NCBI GenBank assembly: GCA_905234365.1
Contig: CAJOHI010000002.1
Location: 1-42,569, forward strand
DNA: 42,569 nt
Direction of reading: 5' to 3'
Source: an uncultured Selenomonadaceae bacterium
Lineage (GTDB): Bacteria > Bacillota > Negativicutes > Selenomonadales > Selenomonadaceae
The stretch's first letter is position 1. Every line of letters begins with the position of its first letter. Positions 8,289 through 16,555 of this stretch are shown here, one piece after another. Position numbers and translations under genes: made by a program. The notes under the pieces were generated by a model that ran no database searches, was not told the origin of the DNA, and worked only from the letters and a program-made list of their open reading frames with translations.

Positions 8289-9539
8289 TCACACATAGAG
8301 ATAATCATTAAGTACAGGTTGTAAACCTTCTTTTGTCATATCGTCATACATCTTTTTAAAACTTCGGTTATCAGCAATTTCAAATTGTTCATCACCAAAA
8401 TTTTCAACATTTTTGCCGTTATATTTGCTTTCATGATCTCCAATTCCTGTTGAAACTCCAGCAGAAATTTTAGTTGCCGCAATTTTGACGATACCATTGC
8501 GAAATGAAGCACTTTCACGCGAAGAAACAGTAATGCCGACAAATGGCAGAAAAATTCTATAAGCACAAAGTATCTGACAAAGTTGACGTTCGCCAACATC
8601 TAACGGATTGATTTTATCGTTGTTAATGATAGGCCGCAATCTTGGACAGGATAACGAAAATTCTGCATGCGGATATTTTTTTTGTAAATAATATACGTGA
8701 AGTGCTGTAGCTAAGGCATCGCGCCTAAAGTCAGCCAAACCTAAAAGAGCTGAAAATCCAACACCTCGCATTCCTGCCATCAATGCTCTTTCTTGTGCCT
8801 CAAAACGGTAAAGAAATACACGCTTATGACCAGCAAGATGAAGTTGTTCATAACGATCTGAATCATAAGTCTCTTGAAAAATCGTTACATAATCGGCGCC
8901 ACATTCATGAAGATACTTATAATCTTCGACATTAACAGGATAAATTTCAAGACCGACATTGCGAAAATATTTTTGTGCTAATTTACAAGCTGTACCTATA
9001 TATTTTACGTCACTTTTTGAATGGCTTTCACCAGTTAAAATTAAAATTTCTTCCATGCCACTATCGGAAATAATTTTCATTTCATGTTCAATCTGTTCAT
9101 AGGTCAACTTCATTCGCTTAATATCATTATAACAGTTGAATCCGCAATAAACACAGTAATTCTCACAATAGTTAGCAATATACAACGGTGTAAATAAGTA
9201 AATCGTGTTTCCAAAATGTTTTGAGGTTTCCTGACTTGCTCGTTGTGCCATTTGTTCCAAAAAAGATTCAGCCGCCGGTGATAGTAACGCCTTGAAATCT
9301 TCAATGGTACAGGTTTCATGCTCCAATGCAGTTTTGATATTTTTAGTTGTATAGCTAGAATAATTATAATTTTGGACTTGTTTTAAAACTTTACTTTGAA
9401 TATCTGACTTAATCTGTTCCATATCCGGCAAATATTCCAAATGATTTGAACGTGACATTGGATTTGTTTCAAGTTCATGTTTTTTATTTAAAACATTCAT
9501 TGGCAAGGTTTTTGAGTCAACATAAAATTGATTTTTCAT
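8289..9539 (-). CDS. thiH: 2-iminoacetate synthase (radical SAM)
   Basis: This 416-residue enzyme splits tyrosine to dehydroglycine (2-iminoacetate) for thiazole formation by ThiG, the anaerobic alternative to glycine oxidase ThiO. The radical-SAM cluster motif CENYCVYC has its cysteines at about residues 125, 129 and 132. Family blocks include ALEHETCTIEDFKALLSP before it and LTGES, LEIYPVN, YQETYD-like FQETYDSDRYEQLH and RLRP after it. There are about 45 more N-terminal residues than in E. coli ThiH; the start at 9539 is kept because TAGGTGAAC lies right before it and internal Met codons lack a ribosome site. Anaerobic metabolism of the host is implied. Confidence 0.94.
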   Translation of the reverse strand: MKNQFYVDSKTLPMNVLNKKHELETNPMSRSNHLEYLPDMEQIKSDIQSKVLKQVQNYNYSSYTTKNIKTALEHETCTIEDFKALLSPAAESFLEQMAQRASQETSKHFGNTIYLFTPLYIANYCENYCVYCGFNCYNDIKRMKLTYEQIEHEMKIISDSGMEEILILTGESHSKSDVKYIGTACKLAQKYFRNVGLEIYPVNVEDYKYLHECGADYVTIFQETYDSDRYEQLHLAGHKRVFLYRFEAQERALMAGMRGVGFSALLGLADFRRDALATALHVYYLQKKYPHAEFSLSCPRLRPIINNDKINPLDVGERQLCQILCAYRIFLPFVGITVSSRESASFRNGIVKIAATKISAGVSTGIGDHESKYNGKNVENFGDEQFEIADNRSFKKMYDDMTKEGLQPVLNDYLYV

Positions 9540-9592
9540 AAGTTCACCTATAAAATTTAGTTTTTTATATTAAATTATCGGTTATATATTAA

Positions 9593-10366
9593 TTAATCGT
9601 GTAAAAAGCCAGTTAATGGATCAGAAGCAGAAGCACCGCGAATTAATACTCTGCCTAATCCTGCAAGATAAGCCTTTCGACCGGCTTCAATAGCTTGACG
9701 AAACGCCGAAGCCATAATTGGTAGATTACCTGCCGTTGCAAGTGCAGTATTTGCCATTATTGCTGCTGCTCCCATTTCCATTGCTTCACATGCTTGCGAA
9801 GGTCTTCCTATTCCTGCGTCCACAATTATGGGCAGTTCTATCTCATCAATCAAAATTTGAATAAAATCTTTTGTTGATAGGCCTTTGTTTGAACCAATCG
9901 GTGCAGCTAAAGGCATTACAGCAGCCGCTCCGACATTGACTAGTTCACGTGCAACATTAAGATCTGGATACATGTAAGGCATTACTATAAAGCCTTCAGC
10001 CGCTAAAATTTCTGTAGCTTTAATCGTTTCGTAATTATCCGGCAGAAGATATTTTGAGTCCTTCATAATCTCAATTTTTATAAAGTTGCCGCAACCAAGT
10101 TCACGTGCTAATTTTGCAATTCTGACAGCTTCTTTGGCATCACGAGCACCTGAAGTATTTGGTAACAAAGTAACATTTTTAGGTATATAATCAATAATAT
10201 TTTCATGCTCTTTAGTGTTTGCACGCCTAACTGCAACTGTAATAATTTCCGAACCGGCATCACGAATGGCAGCTTCAATCAATTTCATCGAATATTTTCC
10301 AGAACCTAAAATAAATCTTGAGTTAAATTCGTGATTTCCAATAATCAATTTATCGTTATTTTCCAT
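9593..10366 (-). CDS. thiG: Thiazole synthase
   Basis: This 257-residue TIM-barrel enzyme builds the thiazole phosphate ring from deoxyxylulose phosphate, 2-iminoacetate and ThiS thiocarboxylate. The Schiff-base Lys is in FIKIEIM (about residue 97). [41 protein letters not shown] and [10 protein letters not shown] are typical. The frame opens at a TTG that overlaps the Shine-Dalgarno; the true start is ATG at 10366, preceded by TGGAGGT. It lies 53 bases upstream of thiH and follows thiS. Confidence 0.95.
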   Translation of the reverse strand: MENNDKLIIGNHEFNSRFILGSGKYSMKLIEAAIRDAGSEIITVAVRRANTKEHENIIDYIPKNVTLLPNTSGARDAKEAVRIAKLARELGCGNFIKIEIMKDSKYLLPDNYETIKATEILAAEGFIVMPYMYPDLNVARELVNVGAAAVMPLAAPIGSNKGLSTKDFIQILIDEIELPIIVDAGIGRPSQACEAMEMGAAAIMANTALATAGNLPIMASAFRQAIEAGRKAYLAGLGRVLIRGASASDPLTGFLHD

Positions 10367-10419
10367 ATATACCTCCAAAATTTAAATATAATTATGTTTT
10401 TAAAATTATAGTTTGAATT

Positions 10420-10623
10420 TTAAATCATAGTACCGCCACCCATAAAAGTTATAATTTCAATTATATCGCCATCTTTTATAATTGTATTTTGATATTGTTC
10501 CTTTTCAATAATTTTTTCGTTAATTTCAACTACAATTATTCGTGTATCGTAATTAGCAGCATGGAGATAGTCTCTAAGATTTTTTCCAGCTATATCTTCA
10601 TTTTTGCCATTAATTTGCACCAT
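10420..10623 (-). CDS. thiS: Sulfur carrier protein ThiS
   Basis: This 67-residue ubiquitin-like sulfur carrier is the first gene of the riboswitch-controlled operon. It ends ...EIITFMGGGTMI. ThiS normally ends exactly in Gly-Gly so that the last carboxylate can be adenylated by ThiF and thiolated; here three residues (Thr-Met-Ile) follow the glycines. It would need trimming, or the tail may be a mutation. The frame can also start at a GTG that overlaps the GAGGTG ribosome site; ATG 10623 with 9-base spacing is better. No thiF is in the cluster. Confidence 0.88.
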   Translation of the reverse strand: MVQINGKNEDIAGKNLRDYLHAANYDTRIIVVEINEKIIEKEQYQNTIIKDGDIIEIITFMGGGTMI

Positions 10624-10636
10624 AAACAATTTCACC

Positions 10637-10668
10637 TCAAAAAATTAGAGACCACCTACGTAGTCTCT
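10637..10668 (-). terminator. Riboswitch-controlled terminator before thiS
   Basis: Read on the minus strand, AGAGACTAC pairs with GTGGTCTCT (9 bp with one G-U) around a GTAG loop, followed by AATTTTTT. It lies between the TPP aptamer and the thiS ribosome site. Its left arm contains CTACGT, which can pair with ACGTAG at the 3' edge of the aptamer (10685-10690), so terminator and antiterminator are mutually exclusive. Confidence 0.85.
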
Positions 10669-10678
10669 TCAAAAAAGT

Positions 10679-10762
10679 TTATTCCTACGTCGGCATTATC
10701 CGAATCAGGTCAAATGGTCGAAGGTTATACCTTCCTCTCAGCCTGTATTACAAGCTCCCAAA
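10679..10762 (-). promoter_or_regulatory. TPP riboswitch (THI element)
   Basis: On the minus strand the conserved THI-box parts appear in order: GGGAGC, GGCTGAGAGGAAGG, ACCTTCGACC, TTGACCTGATTCGGATAATG and CCGACGTAGGAA. These match the pyrimidine-sensing CUGAGA and the pyrophosphate-sensing ACCUGA...GGAUAAUGCC...CGUAGGRA cores of the TPP aptamer. A TATAAT box sits just upstream at 10772-10777. When TPP binds, the terminator at 10647-10668 should form and shut off thiS-thiG-thiH-tenI-thiC. Confidence 0.95.
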
Positions 10763-10841
10763 TATTTCATTATTATACATAATTTCTAAAGCTAAATGAC
10801 TATTAAAATTATAAAATATTATTAAAAATATTACAATAGAT

Positions 10842-12245
10842 TTAAAAAAACTTGTTGTCGCTTTTCACATATCCAGCATTACTTTGCCATGTGTAATTAG
10901 CCTCTAAATTGCGAAATTTATGATAAGAATTAAAATCCATTAAGGCACGCTTAAATTCTGCACCTGATTGAACGACTTCAATTTTTGACGTTGGAAATAT
11001 GTTTTTAATTTCGTTAAGTGTTACATCATCAAGGAAAATATCCTCACCATTTCTTAAAGCTGATTCTGGAATTAATATACCATCTCGGCTACCTTTAACG
11101 GATTTCAGAGTATTTATAATGTCAATTCCGGTTAAAAGTCCAGAAACGTTTACTGTGCTTCCAAAAAATTCATTGACAACCGGTAAAATACGGACAATCA
11201 GATTATTTTTTTGGATCATTGCTTCATTTGCCAAATTTTTTAAAACATCTGCAATTGAAGTTCCAGAAATAACATCAATTTTTATCGGCTTTGTATATTC
11301 AACTGAATTTACAACCTCATTTTGCCAGTCAGTGATAAAACTACGTGTTAATCCAATTCCATTGTCAAGTTGAGGATAATCATCATAAAATTCATCAGGT
11401 GGAATTTTACGATTTGCAAGAAAATAAAACTCATCACCAAGATAGATAAAAGTCTTGCCAATTTCAGAACGCAATTTTTTTTGCCAAACTTCGACTTGAT
11501 CGATAACTTTAATGGCACCTTCACGATCAAATTGGTTCAATTTAAATTTATCGCGACGATGTTTAGTAATTCCAACAGGTACGATCGCAAGCGATAAAAT
11601 ATGCGGCTGCCGTTTAATGAGTTCAGAGATAGTAAATTCTAATTCATTGCCATCATTGAGACCTGAACAAAGAACAATTTGTGTATGATATTCGGCACCA
11701 GCAGCCTCAATTTTGTCAAGGTGTTCTGAAATTTTGGCAGCAAGAGGTGTTCTTAGCATTTCAACTCTTAATTTTGGATTCATTGTATGCACTGAAATAA
11801 ATAGTGGTGACAAGTGAAATTGCTCAATTCGTTTAAAATCATTATCAGTCAAATTTGTTAGTGTTATGAAGTTTCCATAAAGAAATGACATTCGATAATC
11901 ATCGTCTTTAATAGAAAGAGTTTTACGCATTTTTGGAGCAATCATATCGACAAAACAAAATACACAATGATTTTTGCAGACACGTATTCCATCAAATACC
12001 GAACTTTCAAATTCGACGCCTAATTCTTCATCAACATCCTTATCGAAAGCGATTAGCTCTTGTTCTCCGTTGCTGTGTTCAATCAACAACTCAATTTCTT
12101 CTTCAGCAAATTCAAAACTCAAATCTATAATGTCTAACAGTCTTTTACCATTAACTTCAATAATTTGATCGCCAACTTTTAAATCCAGTTCTTCAGCTAA
12201 ACTATTAGGATATACTTGCGTAATTTTTCCTTTATAAATTTTCAT
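10842..12245 (-). CDS. DUF512 / PDZ-containing radical SAM protein
   Basis: This protein of about 467 residues has three parts: an N-terminal PDZ-like domain (residues 1-65, with NSLAEELDLKVGDQIIEVNG), a radical-SAM-like segment with CKNHCVFCF (Cys at about 90, 94 and 97), and the C-terminal DUF512 region with DEFYFLA, GIGLTRSF and GTSIADVL. The family is common in anaerobic Firmicutes, and no reaction is established to my knowledge. The frame opens at 12329, but ATG 12245, behind TTGGTGATG, gives the family N-terminus MKIYKGKI. It is transcribed divergently from the MetH-activation gene. Sequence between its end and the riboswitch (about 80 bases) shows only AT-rich DNA. Confidence 0.88.
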   Translation of the reverse strand: MKIYKGKITQVYPNSLAEELDLKVGDQIIEVNGKRLLDIIDLSFEFAEEEIELLIEHSNGEQELIAFDKDVDEELGVEFESSVFDGIRVCKNHCVFCFVDMIAPKMRKTLSIKDDDYRMSFLYGNFITLTNLTDNDFKRIEQFHLSPLFISVHTMNPKLRVEMLRTPLAAKISEHLDKIEAAGAEYHTQIVLCSGLNDGNELEFTISELIKRQPHILSLAIVPVGITKHRRDKFKLNQFDREGAIKVIDQVEVWQKKLRSEIGKTFIYLGDEFYFLANRKIPPDEFYDDYPQLDNGIGLTRSFITDWQNEVVNSVEYTKPIKIDVISGTSIADVLKNLANEAMIQKNNLIVRILPVVNEFFGSTVNVSGLLTGIDIINTLKSVKGSRDGILIPESALRNGEDIFLDDVTLNEIKNIFPTSKIEVVQSGAEFKRALMDFNSYHKFRNLEANYTWQSNAGYVKSDNKFF

Positions 12246-12261
12246 AACATCACCAAATTTC

Positions 12262-12300
12262 TTGACATGTATTTTTCTAATATTATATATTATATTAGAA
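12262..12300 (+). promoter_or_regulatory. Candidate promoter with overlapping inverted repeat
   Basis: TTGACA (12262-12267) and TATATT (12286-12291) are 18 bases apart on the + strand. A perfect 9-bp inverted repeat, TTCTAATAT...ATATTAGAA (12275-12300), covers the -10 box. The site lies between the divergent DUF512 and MetH-activation genes and could be an operator for either. The leader of about 150 bases to 12458 shows no riboswitch I recognise. Confidence 0.45.
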
Positions 12301-12457
12301 ATTAAGTCTTTTTTAAATGTATAAGACATAAAAAATTTTCAATTTATATAAAAAAAACATCCATTTTTACGATTTTTAAAATGTACTTTATTTTTTAATA
12401 AAACTTTACATAATTTATATGTATAATTTAAATTTCCTTAATTAAGGAGTCATTAAA

Positions 12458-13132
12458 ATGCCAATATATAATGCACAGTTATTAGAGATTGATCCTCAAG
12501 AAACTCGACGTTATGCCGGTTTACGCAATGCAAAGAATTTTGACGAACAAAATATATTAGAAGCCTGCGAAGATGCAAAACTTTTAATTGAAGTTCGTGG
12601 AATTTGGAAAATGTACAATTATGACAATATAAATCAAATGATACTGAGTGAACCGCCTGTTATTATTGAGGGTAAATCCATCGGTAAACATTTAGAGTCT
12701 TGTGACAAGGTTATTTGTATTGCCGCAACTATTGGTGAAAAAATCGAACAAGAAGTTACAAACAGATTCAAAAATGGCAAATACGTTTCTTCAATGCTTC
12801 TTGATGCAGCCGCTACTACTGCCGTTGAACAAGTTGCTGATCTAATGGAGAAGGCAATAGCTCAAAAGGTAGCTAAGGATGGTTATACAATGCTCTGGCG
12901 ATTCAGTCCAGGTTATGGAGACTGGCCATTGACTCAACAAACAGATTTATTTAAACTTGCCGGCGCCGAAGAAATTAAAATGCAACTCTCTTTTGCTATG
13001 ATGATGATTCCAAGAAAGTCAATTACAGCAATTATCGGTCTAGTTAAAAATAGTGTTAATGTAAAAAAAATTGAGATGAAACATAATTGTACAGCTTGTT
13101 ATAAGATTGATTGTCCAGCTCGTCAAATTTAG
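12458..13132 (+). CDS. Stand-alone methionine synthase (MetH) activation-domain protein
   Basis: This 224-residue protein corresponds to the C-terminal reactivation domain of cobalamin-dependent methionine synthase. RFSPGYGDWPLTQQ matches the SAM-binding R-x-x-x-G-Y motif of that domain. The domain binds AdoMet to reductively remethylate oxidised cobalamin, and here it would work in trans with a truncated MetH encoded elsewhere. The C-terminus has a Cys cluster, HNCTACYKIDCPARQ, which is common in these free-standing versions and could bind metal. ATG 12458 follows TTAAGGAG. rsmG starts 27 bases downstream, so the two are probably one transcript. Confidence 0.85.
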   Translation: MPIYNAQLLEIDPQETRRYAGLRNAKNFDEQNILEACEDAKLLIEVRGIWKMYNYDNINQMILSEPPVIIEGKSIGKHLESCDKVICIAATIGEKIEQEVTNRFKNGKYVSSMLLDAAATTAVEQVADLMEKAIAQKVAKDGYTMLWRFSPGYGDWPLTQQTDLFKLAGAEEIKMQLSFAMMMIPRKSITAIIGLVKNSVNVKKIEMKHNCTACYKIDCPARQI

Positions 13133-13159
13133 ATTAAATTTATTAACAGGAGATATATC

Positions 13160-13873
13160 ATGTTTATTGAAGAATTTCAAAAAATTGTAAAAAAAACAAG
13201 TTATACATTTAATAATGAACAATTAATGCAATTAGAACGCTTTTATGATTTACTCATTGAATGGAATAAAAAAATTAATCTTACTGCTATAACGGAGCCA
13301 AAAGATTTTATTATCAAACATATAATTGATTCCGTTTCAATTTGGGATAATAAAAAATTCGCTGAGACTGAAAATATAATTGATATTGGCACAGGTGCAG
13401 GTTTTCCAGGTATACCATTAAAAATTTACAAACCGGATAAAAAAATTGTTTTACTTGATTCTTTAGACAAAAGAATTAGATTTTTGCAAACTGTAACTAA
13501 AAAACTGGAATTTAAAGATATTTTTTTAATACATAGTCGAGCAGAAGATGCAGCGCATAATTTTGAACTTCGCGAAAATTTTGATTTATGCGTCTCACGT
13601 GCGGTTGCTAAATTAAATGTTTTGGCGGAATATTGTTTGCCTTTTGTTAAAGTTGGTGGATATTTTGTTGCCATGAAAGGCGCAAGTATTGACAATGAAT
13701 TAAAAGAAGCTGAAAGGTCAATAGATATACTTGGTGGTTCTAATATTGAATGCAATAATATAAAATTGCCAAATGGAGATAACAGGAATTTAATATACAT
13801 TAAAAAATTTTCTAATTCTCCAAATAAATTTCCAAGAAAAGCAGGCATACCAGATAAAAAGCCTCTAATTTGA
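13160..13873 (+). CDS. rsmG: 16S rRNA (guanine527-N7)-methyltransferase
   Basis: This 237-residue Rossmann-fold methyltransferase modifies G527 in the 530 loop of 16S rRNA. The N-terminal helix has WNKKINLTAI and KHIIDSVS, the AdoMet motif IDIGTGAGFPGIPLKI lies at about 74-89, and SRAVAKLNVLAEYCLPFVKVGG and the AMKG segment are also diagnostic. ATG 13160 follows AGGAGA. In most Firmicutes this gene follows mnmG near the origin; here mnmG is about 20 kb away and rsmG sits with the MetH-activation gene. A hairpin overlaps its stop codon. Confidence 0.94.
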   Translation: MFIEEFQKIVKKTSYTFNNEQLMQLERFYDLLIEWNKKINLTAITEPKDFIIKHIIDSVSIWDNKKFAETENIIDIGTGAGFPGIPLKIYKPDKKIVLLDSLDKRIRFLQTVTKKLEFKDIFLIHSRAEDAAHNFELRENFDLCVSRAVAKLNVLAEYCLPFVKVGGYFVAMKGASIDNELKEAERSIDILGGSNIECNNIKLPNGDNRNLIYIKKFSNSPNKFPRKAGIPDKKPLI

Positions 13874-13885
13874 GAGGAAATTTTT
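13862..13885 (+). terminator. Hairpin overlapping the rsmG stop codon
   Basis: CCTCT (13862-13866) and AGAGG (13873-13877) form a 5-bp stem around AATTTG, followed by AAATTTTT. It would terminate the rsmG transcript while using the stop codon in its loop and arm. The stem is short. Confidence 0.45.
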
Positions 13886-13948
13886 AACTCAAGTCGAATA
13901 TTTGAAAAATTAAAAGTATTTAAGTTAAATTTATAGTAGGTGGCTGAA

Positions 13949-15127
13949 ATGAAATTAAGACATAAATGTATAATCGGAGTTACGGCTATATCTATGCTTT
14001 TTGCAATGCCATCATCTTTTGCTGCAGAAGATGATGTGGTTATATTTGGAAATGAATTTGATGATAAAACCGAATCGCAAAAAAATAAAGTATCATCAAC
14101 ACCAGTTAATAAACCAATTACAACCGAAGATAATTCTAAAGAAGATATTAAGGAAAATAATGAAAATCATTATGAAGATAGCACGAATGTTGATTCAGAT
14201 GAAAATTCCGTTTCGATTGAGGAAATACCTGATGATATTTCAACCAATGATTTGAACAATGAAAATATTGTTGTTGATGATTACGAAATAGGCGAAATAA
14301 TTAAATTTAACGAAATTAAAAATGACAACAATATTTTTGATGAAAATTTAAATCAAATTGAAAACTCTAATTTTGAAAATATTGATAGTATACCTGAAAA
14401 TATTATCGACAATATAGATGATGATTCATTGTACCTTGAAAAAAATGATAATTACAATACTAAAGAAGATAGAAAAGACGATATTATTATTCCAAATTTA
14501 AGCAGTACAAATGATGTTACAAATAATAAAATTAATCATTTTGAAGAAAAAAACAATCATACTGATGATTCTCAACGAAATCAGAAAAAAATTAAGGCAC
14601 GTTTTATAAAATTATTAAGTGATGATACTTACGACTACTATTTGGATCGAAATACTGTTCGTTGGATTAGTATTCCATATTCAACCAGTGAATATATGGC
14701 CGATATTTGGATTAGAATGATTGAAAAAAATCAGACAAAAGATGAAAATATGCCTAGTGATCTATATGATTATGTCAATGAAATTGATGATGAAATTACA
14801 GACGCAGCTGCTAAAGGCATCGTATATGATGAAGTTGATGTAAAAGTACTTCGTACAAAAAAATATTTTCTTGAACATTATTACATCAGACCTAAAACAG
14901 AACAAATCCAATTTCTTTGTGAGTTAGAAGTTGTTGGTCGTCCGCAAAATGCTATTTCTGAACGAACTTATGATTATAAAAATTGGGAATCTTTAATTCC
15001 CGGCAGTATAGAATTTTCAATATATCATGGAGTCTTGTCAAATATAGGTAAAGGTAAGGCTTCAAAACGTGGACACATGACTGTTGTAGATATGATTGAT
15101 GAGTATGCTCGTATAGCATTAAATTAA
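13949..15127 (+). CDS. Secreted acidic Asn/Asp-rich protein of unknown function
   Basis: I do not recognise this 392-residue protein. It begins with a signal peptide (about residues 1-26, basic start, hydrophobic core and an SFAAED cleavage region). Residues of about 30-205 are low-complexity, rich in Asn, Asp, Glu and Ile, and probably disordered. The C-terminal part (about 210-392) is a folded domain with YDYYLDRNTVRWI, a Trp-containing strand ADIWIRM and NWESLIPGSIEFSIYHGV near the end. This resembles small secreted domains of Negativicutes and, loosely, the product at 16556-17050, which also has SYYLD. The frame opens at GTG 13940, but ATG 13949 behind AGTAGGTGG is preferred. It probably acts in the periplasm or at the cell surface. 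Confidence 0.75.
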   Translation: MKLRHKCIIGVTAISMLFAMPSSFAAEDDVVIFGNEFDDKTESQKNKVSSTPVNKPITTEDNSKEDIKENNENHYEDSTNVDSDENSVSIEEIPDDISTNDLNNENIVVDDYEIGEIIKFNEIKNDNNIFDENLNQIENSNFENIDSIPENIIDNIDDDSLYLEKNDNYNTKEDRKDDIIIPNLSSTNDVTNNKINHFEEKNNHTDDSQRNQKKIKARFIKLLSDDTYDYYLDRNTVRWISIPYSTSEYMADIWIRMIEKNQTKDENMPSDLYDYVNEIDDEITDAAAKGIVYDEVDVKVLRTKKYFLEHYYIRPKTEQIQFLCELEVVGRPQNAISERTYDYKNWESLIPGSIEFSIYHGVLSNIGKGKASKRGHMTVVDMIDEYARIALN

Positions 15128-15164
15128 CGAAAACAAACTATGTTGAAAATTTTTATAAATGTTC

Positions 15165-15193
15165 TTGACAATTTTATAAAAAGGCAGTATAAT
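15165..15193 (+). promoter_or_regulatory. Sigma-70-type promoter of the tRNA-Val genes
   Basis: TTGACA (15165-15170) and TATAAT (15188-15193) are both perfect consensus boxes with the ideal 17-base spacer. The first tRNA begins 22 bases after the -10 box. Confidence 0.9.
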
Positions 15194-15214
15194 TTTACTT
15201 GTCTTGAGGGACGT

Positions 15215-15291
15215 GGGGTTATAGCTCAGTTGGTTAGAGTGCCTCGTTGACATCGAGGAGGTCACAGATTCGAGTTCTGTTAACCCCACCA
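15215..15291 (+). tRNA. tRNA-Val (anticodon GAC)
   Basis: A 77-base cloverleaf with the CCA end encoded. The acceptor arms GGGGTTA/TAACCCC pair fully, the D-loop has AGCTCAGTTGGTTAGAG, and the anticodon stem CTCG/CGAG encloses TTGACAT, giving anticodon GAC. The T-arm has GATTCGAGTTC. Confidence 0.93.
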
Positions 15292-15303
15292 TTTTTGTTT
15301 TAT

Positions 15304-15379
15304 GCTCACTTAGCTCAGTTGGTAGAGCATCTCCGTCACATGGAGGAGGTCGGGGGTTCGAGTCTCTCAGTGAGCACCA
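15304..15379 (+). tRNA. tRNA-Val (anticodon CAC)
   Basis: A 76-base cloverleaf with the CCA end encoded. The acceptor arms GCTCACT/AGTGAGC pair, the anticodon stem CTCC/GGAG encloses GTCACAT, giving CAC, and the T-arm has GGTTCGAGTC. It lies 12 bases after the first tRNA-Val and shares its promoter. A CAC valine tRNA reads GUG only. Confidence 0.9.
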
Positions 15380-15419
15380 ATTTTGAAAATTAAAAATTTA
15401 ATTTTGTAGTATTATACTT

Positions 15420-15447
15420 CGTCGCTATGGACTGTAGCGGCGTTTTT
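15420..15447 (+). terminator. Terminator after the tRNA-Val pair
   Basis: CGTCGCTA (15420-15427) pairs with TAGCGGCG (15435-15442), 8 bp with one G-U, and TTTTT follows directly. The azlC gene starts 21 bases later. Confidence 0.85.
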
Positions 15448-15467
15448 AGTTTTATGCAGGAGTTTTT

Positions 15468-16190
15468 ATGACAAAAAGTGATGAAAAATTAATAACTAAT
15501 AAACAAGCACTTAGTGAAGGTTTAAGAGATGGTATACCTATAGGTCTCGGTTATTTTGTAGTTGCATTTACTTTAGGTATAGCTGCAAAAAATGCAGGAT
15601 TAACACCTTTTCAGGGTTTTTTGACAAGTTTTTTAAATAATGCTTCGGCTGGTGAATATGCTGCATTTACAGTTATAGCTGCTGATGCTTCGTATTTGGA
15701 AATGGTGTTAATAACTTTAGTCGCCAATGCACGTTATATGTTGATGAGTACAGTTTTAAGTCAAAAGTTTTCACGTGAAACACCATTCTATCATAGAATT
15801 TTAGTAGGTTTTGATGTAACAGATGAAATTTTTGGAATTACAGTTTCAAGAAATGGATTTTTAAATCCTTTTTATAACTATGGTGCTATGTTAGTTGCTT
15901 TGCCAGGTTGGTCTATAGGTACAGCTTTAGGAATTATGGCAGGTAATATATTGCCGACTTCTGCCGTAAGTGCTTTAAGTGTTGCTTTATATGGAATGTT
16001 CCTTGCTGTGATAATTCCACCGGCTAAAAGTGATAGAACTATAGCCTTAACTGTAGCTGTCAGTTTCATTTTGAGTTTTATTGCTTCATATATGTTTGAT
16101 AATATTTCAGCAGGAACACGAACTATCATATTGACAATATTGATTGCCGGACTAGCGAGCATAGTTTGTCCTGTACATGATAAAAAATGA
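15468..16190 (+). CDS. azlC: AzlC-family branched-chain amino acid exporter subunit
   Basis: This 240-residue membrane protein is the large subunit of the AzlCD exporter for branched-chain amino acids or their analogues. EGLRDGIPIGLGYFVVAFTLGI at the N-terminus (shown here only as a family hallmark), FLNNASAGEYA and NARYMLMS are typical. There are about 7-8 hydrophobic segments. ATG 15468 follows GCAGGAG. azlD begins 16 bases after its stop. Together with leuB-ilvB it gives the window two branched-chain amino acid loci, which are not adjacent. A parS-like site lies inside this gene. Confidence 0.92.
   Translation: MTKSDEKLITNKQALSEGLRDGIPIGLGYFVVAFTLGIAAKNAGLTPFQGFLTSFLNNASAGEYAAFTVIAADASYLEMVLITLVANARYMLMSTVLSQKFSRETPFYHRILVGFDVTDEIFGITVSRNGFLNPFYNYGAMLVALPGWSIGTALGIMAGNILPTSAVSALSVALYGMFLAVIIPPAKSDRTIALTVAVSFILSFIASYMFDNISAGTRTIILTILIAGLASIVCPVHDKK
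15767..15782. other. parS-like site 2 (inside azlC)
   Basis: GTTTTCACGTGAAACA matches 14 of 16 bases of the B. subtilis ParB site; the mismatches are the first two bases. The inner 12-mer TTTCACGTGAAA is a perfect palindrome. Its right 13 bases are identical to the sites at 7113 and 20028. Confidence 0.5.
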
Positions 16191-16205
16191 GGTATAACTA
16201 TAAAA

Positions 16206-16514
16206 ATGACACATGAAATTTATATTTACATTGCTGTGATGAGTATAGTAACGCTAATGATTCGCATATTACCATTAACATTGATTCGTCACGAAATAAA
16301 AAATCGTCATCTCCGCTCATTTTTATATTATGTACCATACGTAACTTTAGCGGTGATGACTTTTCCGGCAATATTAAATTCAACACAGTCACAAATATCT
16401 GGTGGACTTGCACTTATTGCTGGAATTTTAGCTGCGTGGTTTGGTGCAAGTTTGTTTCAAGTTTCCTCGTTATGCTGTATAATCGTCTTTATAACTGAAT
16501 TATTTATGTTATGA
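16206..16514 (+). CDS. azlD: AzlD-family branched-chain amino acid exporter subunit
   Basis: This 102-residue protein with four hydrophobic segments is the small partner of AzlC. The start MTHEIYIYIAVMSIVTLMIR, RILPLTLIR and FLYYVPYVTLAVMTFPAIL are typical of AzlD. It is in the same operon as azlC, 16 bases downstream. The next gene is convergent. Confidence 0.9.
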   Translation: MTHEIYIYIAVMSIVTLMIRILPLTLIRHEIKNRHLRSFLYYVPYVTLAVMTFPAILNSTQSQISGGLALIAGILAAWFGASLFQVSSLCCIIVFITELFML

Positions 16515-16555
16515 TTATAAAATTTGATTTTATCCTTTATTTTTTATGATACAAT

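Noticed and set aside
10489-10782. A 97-residue open frame on the + strand across thiS and the riboswitch
   Set aside because: It is antisense to thiS and to the TPP aptamer, has no ribosome site, and its sequence is explained by the riboswitch.
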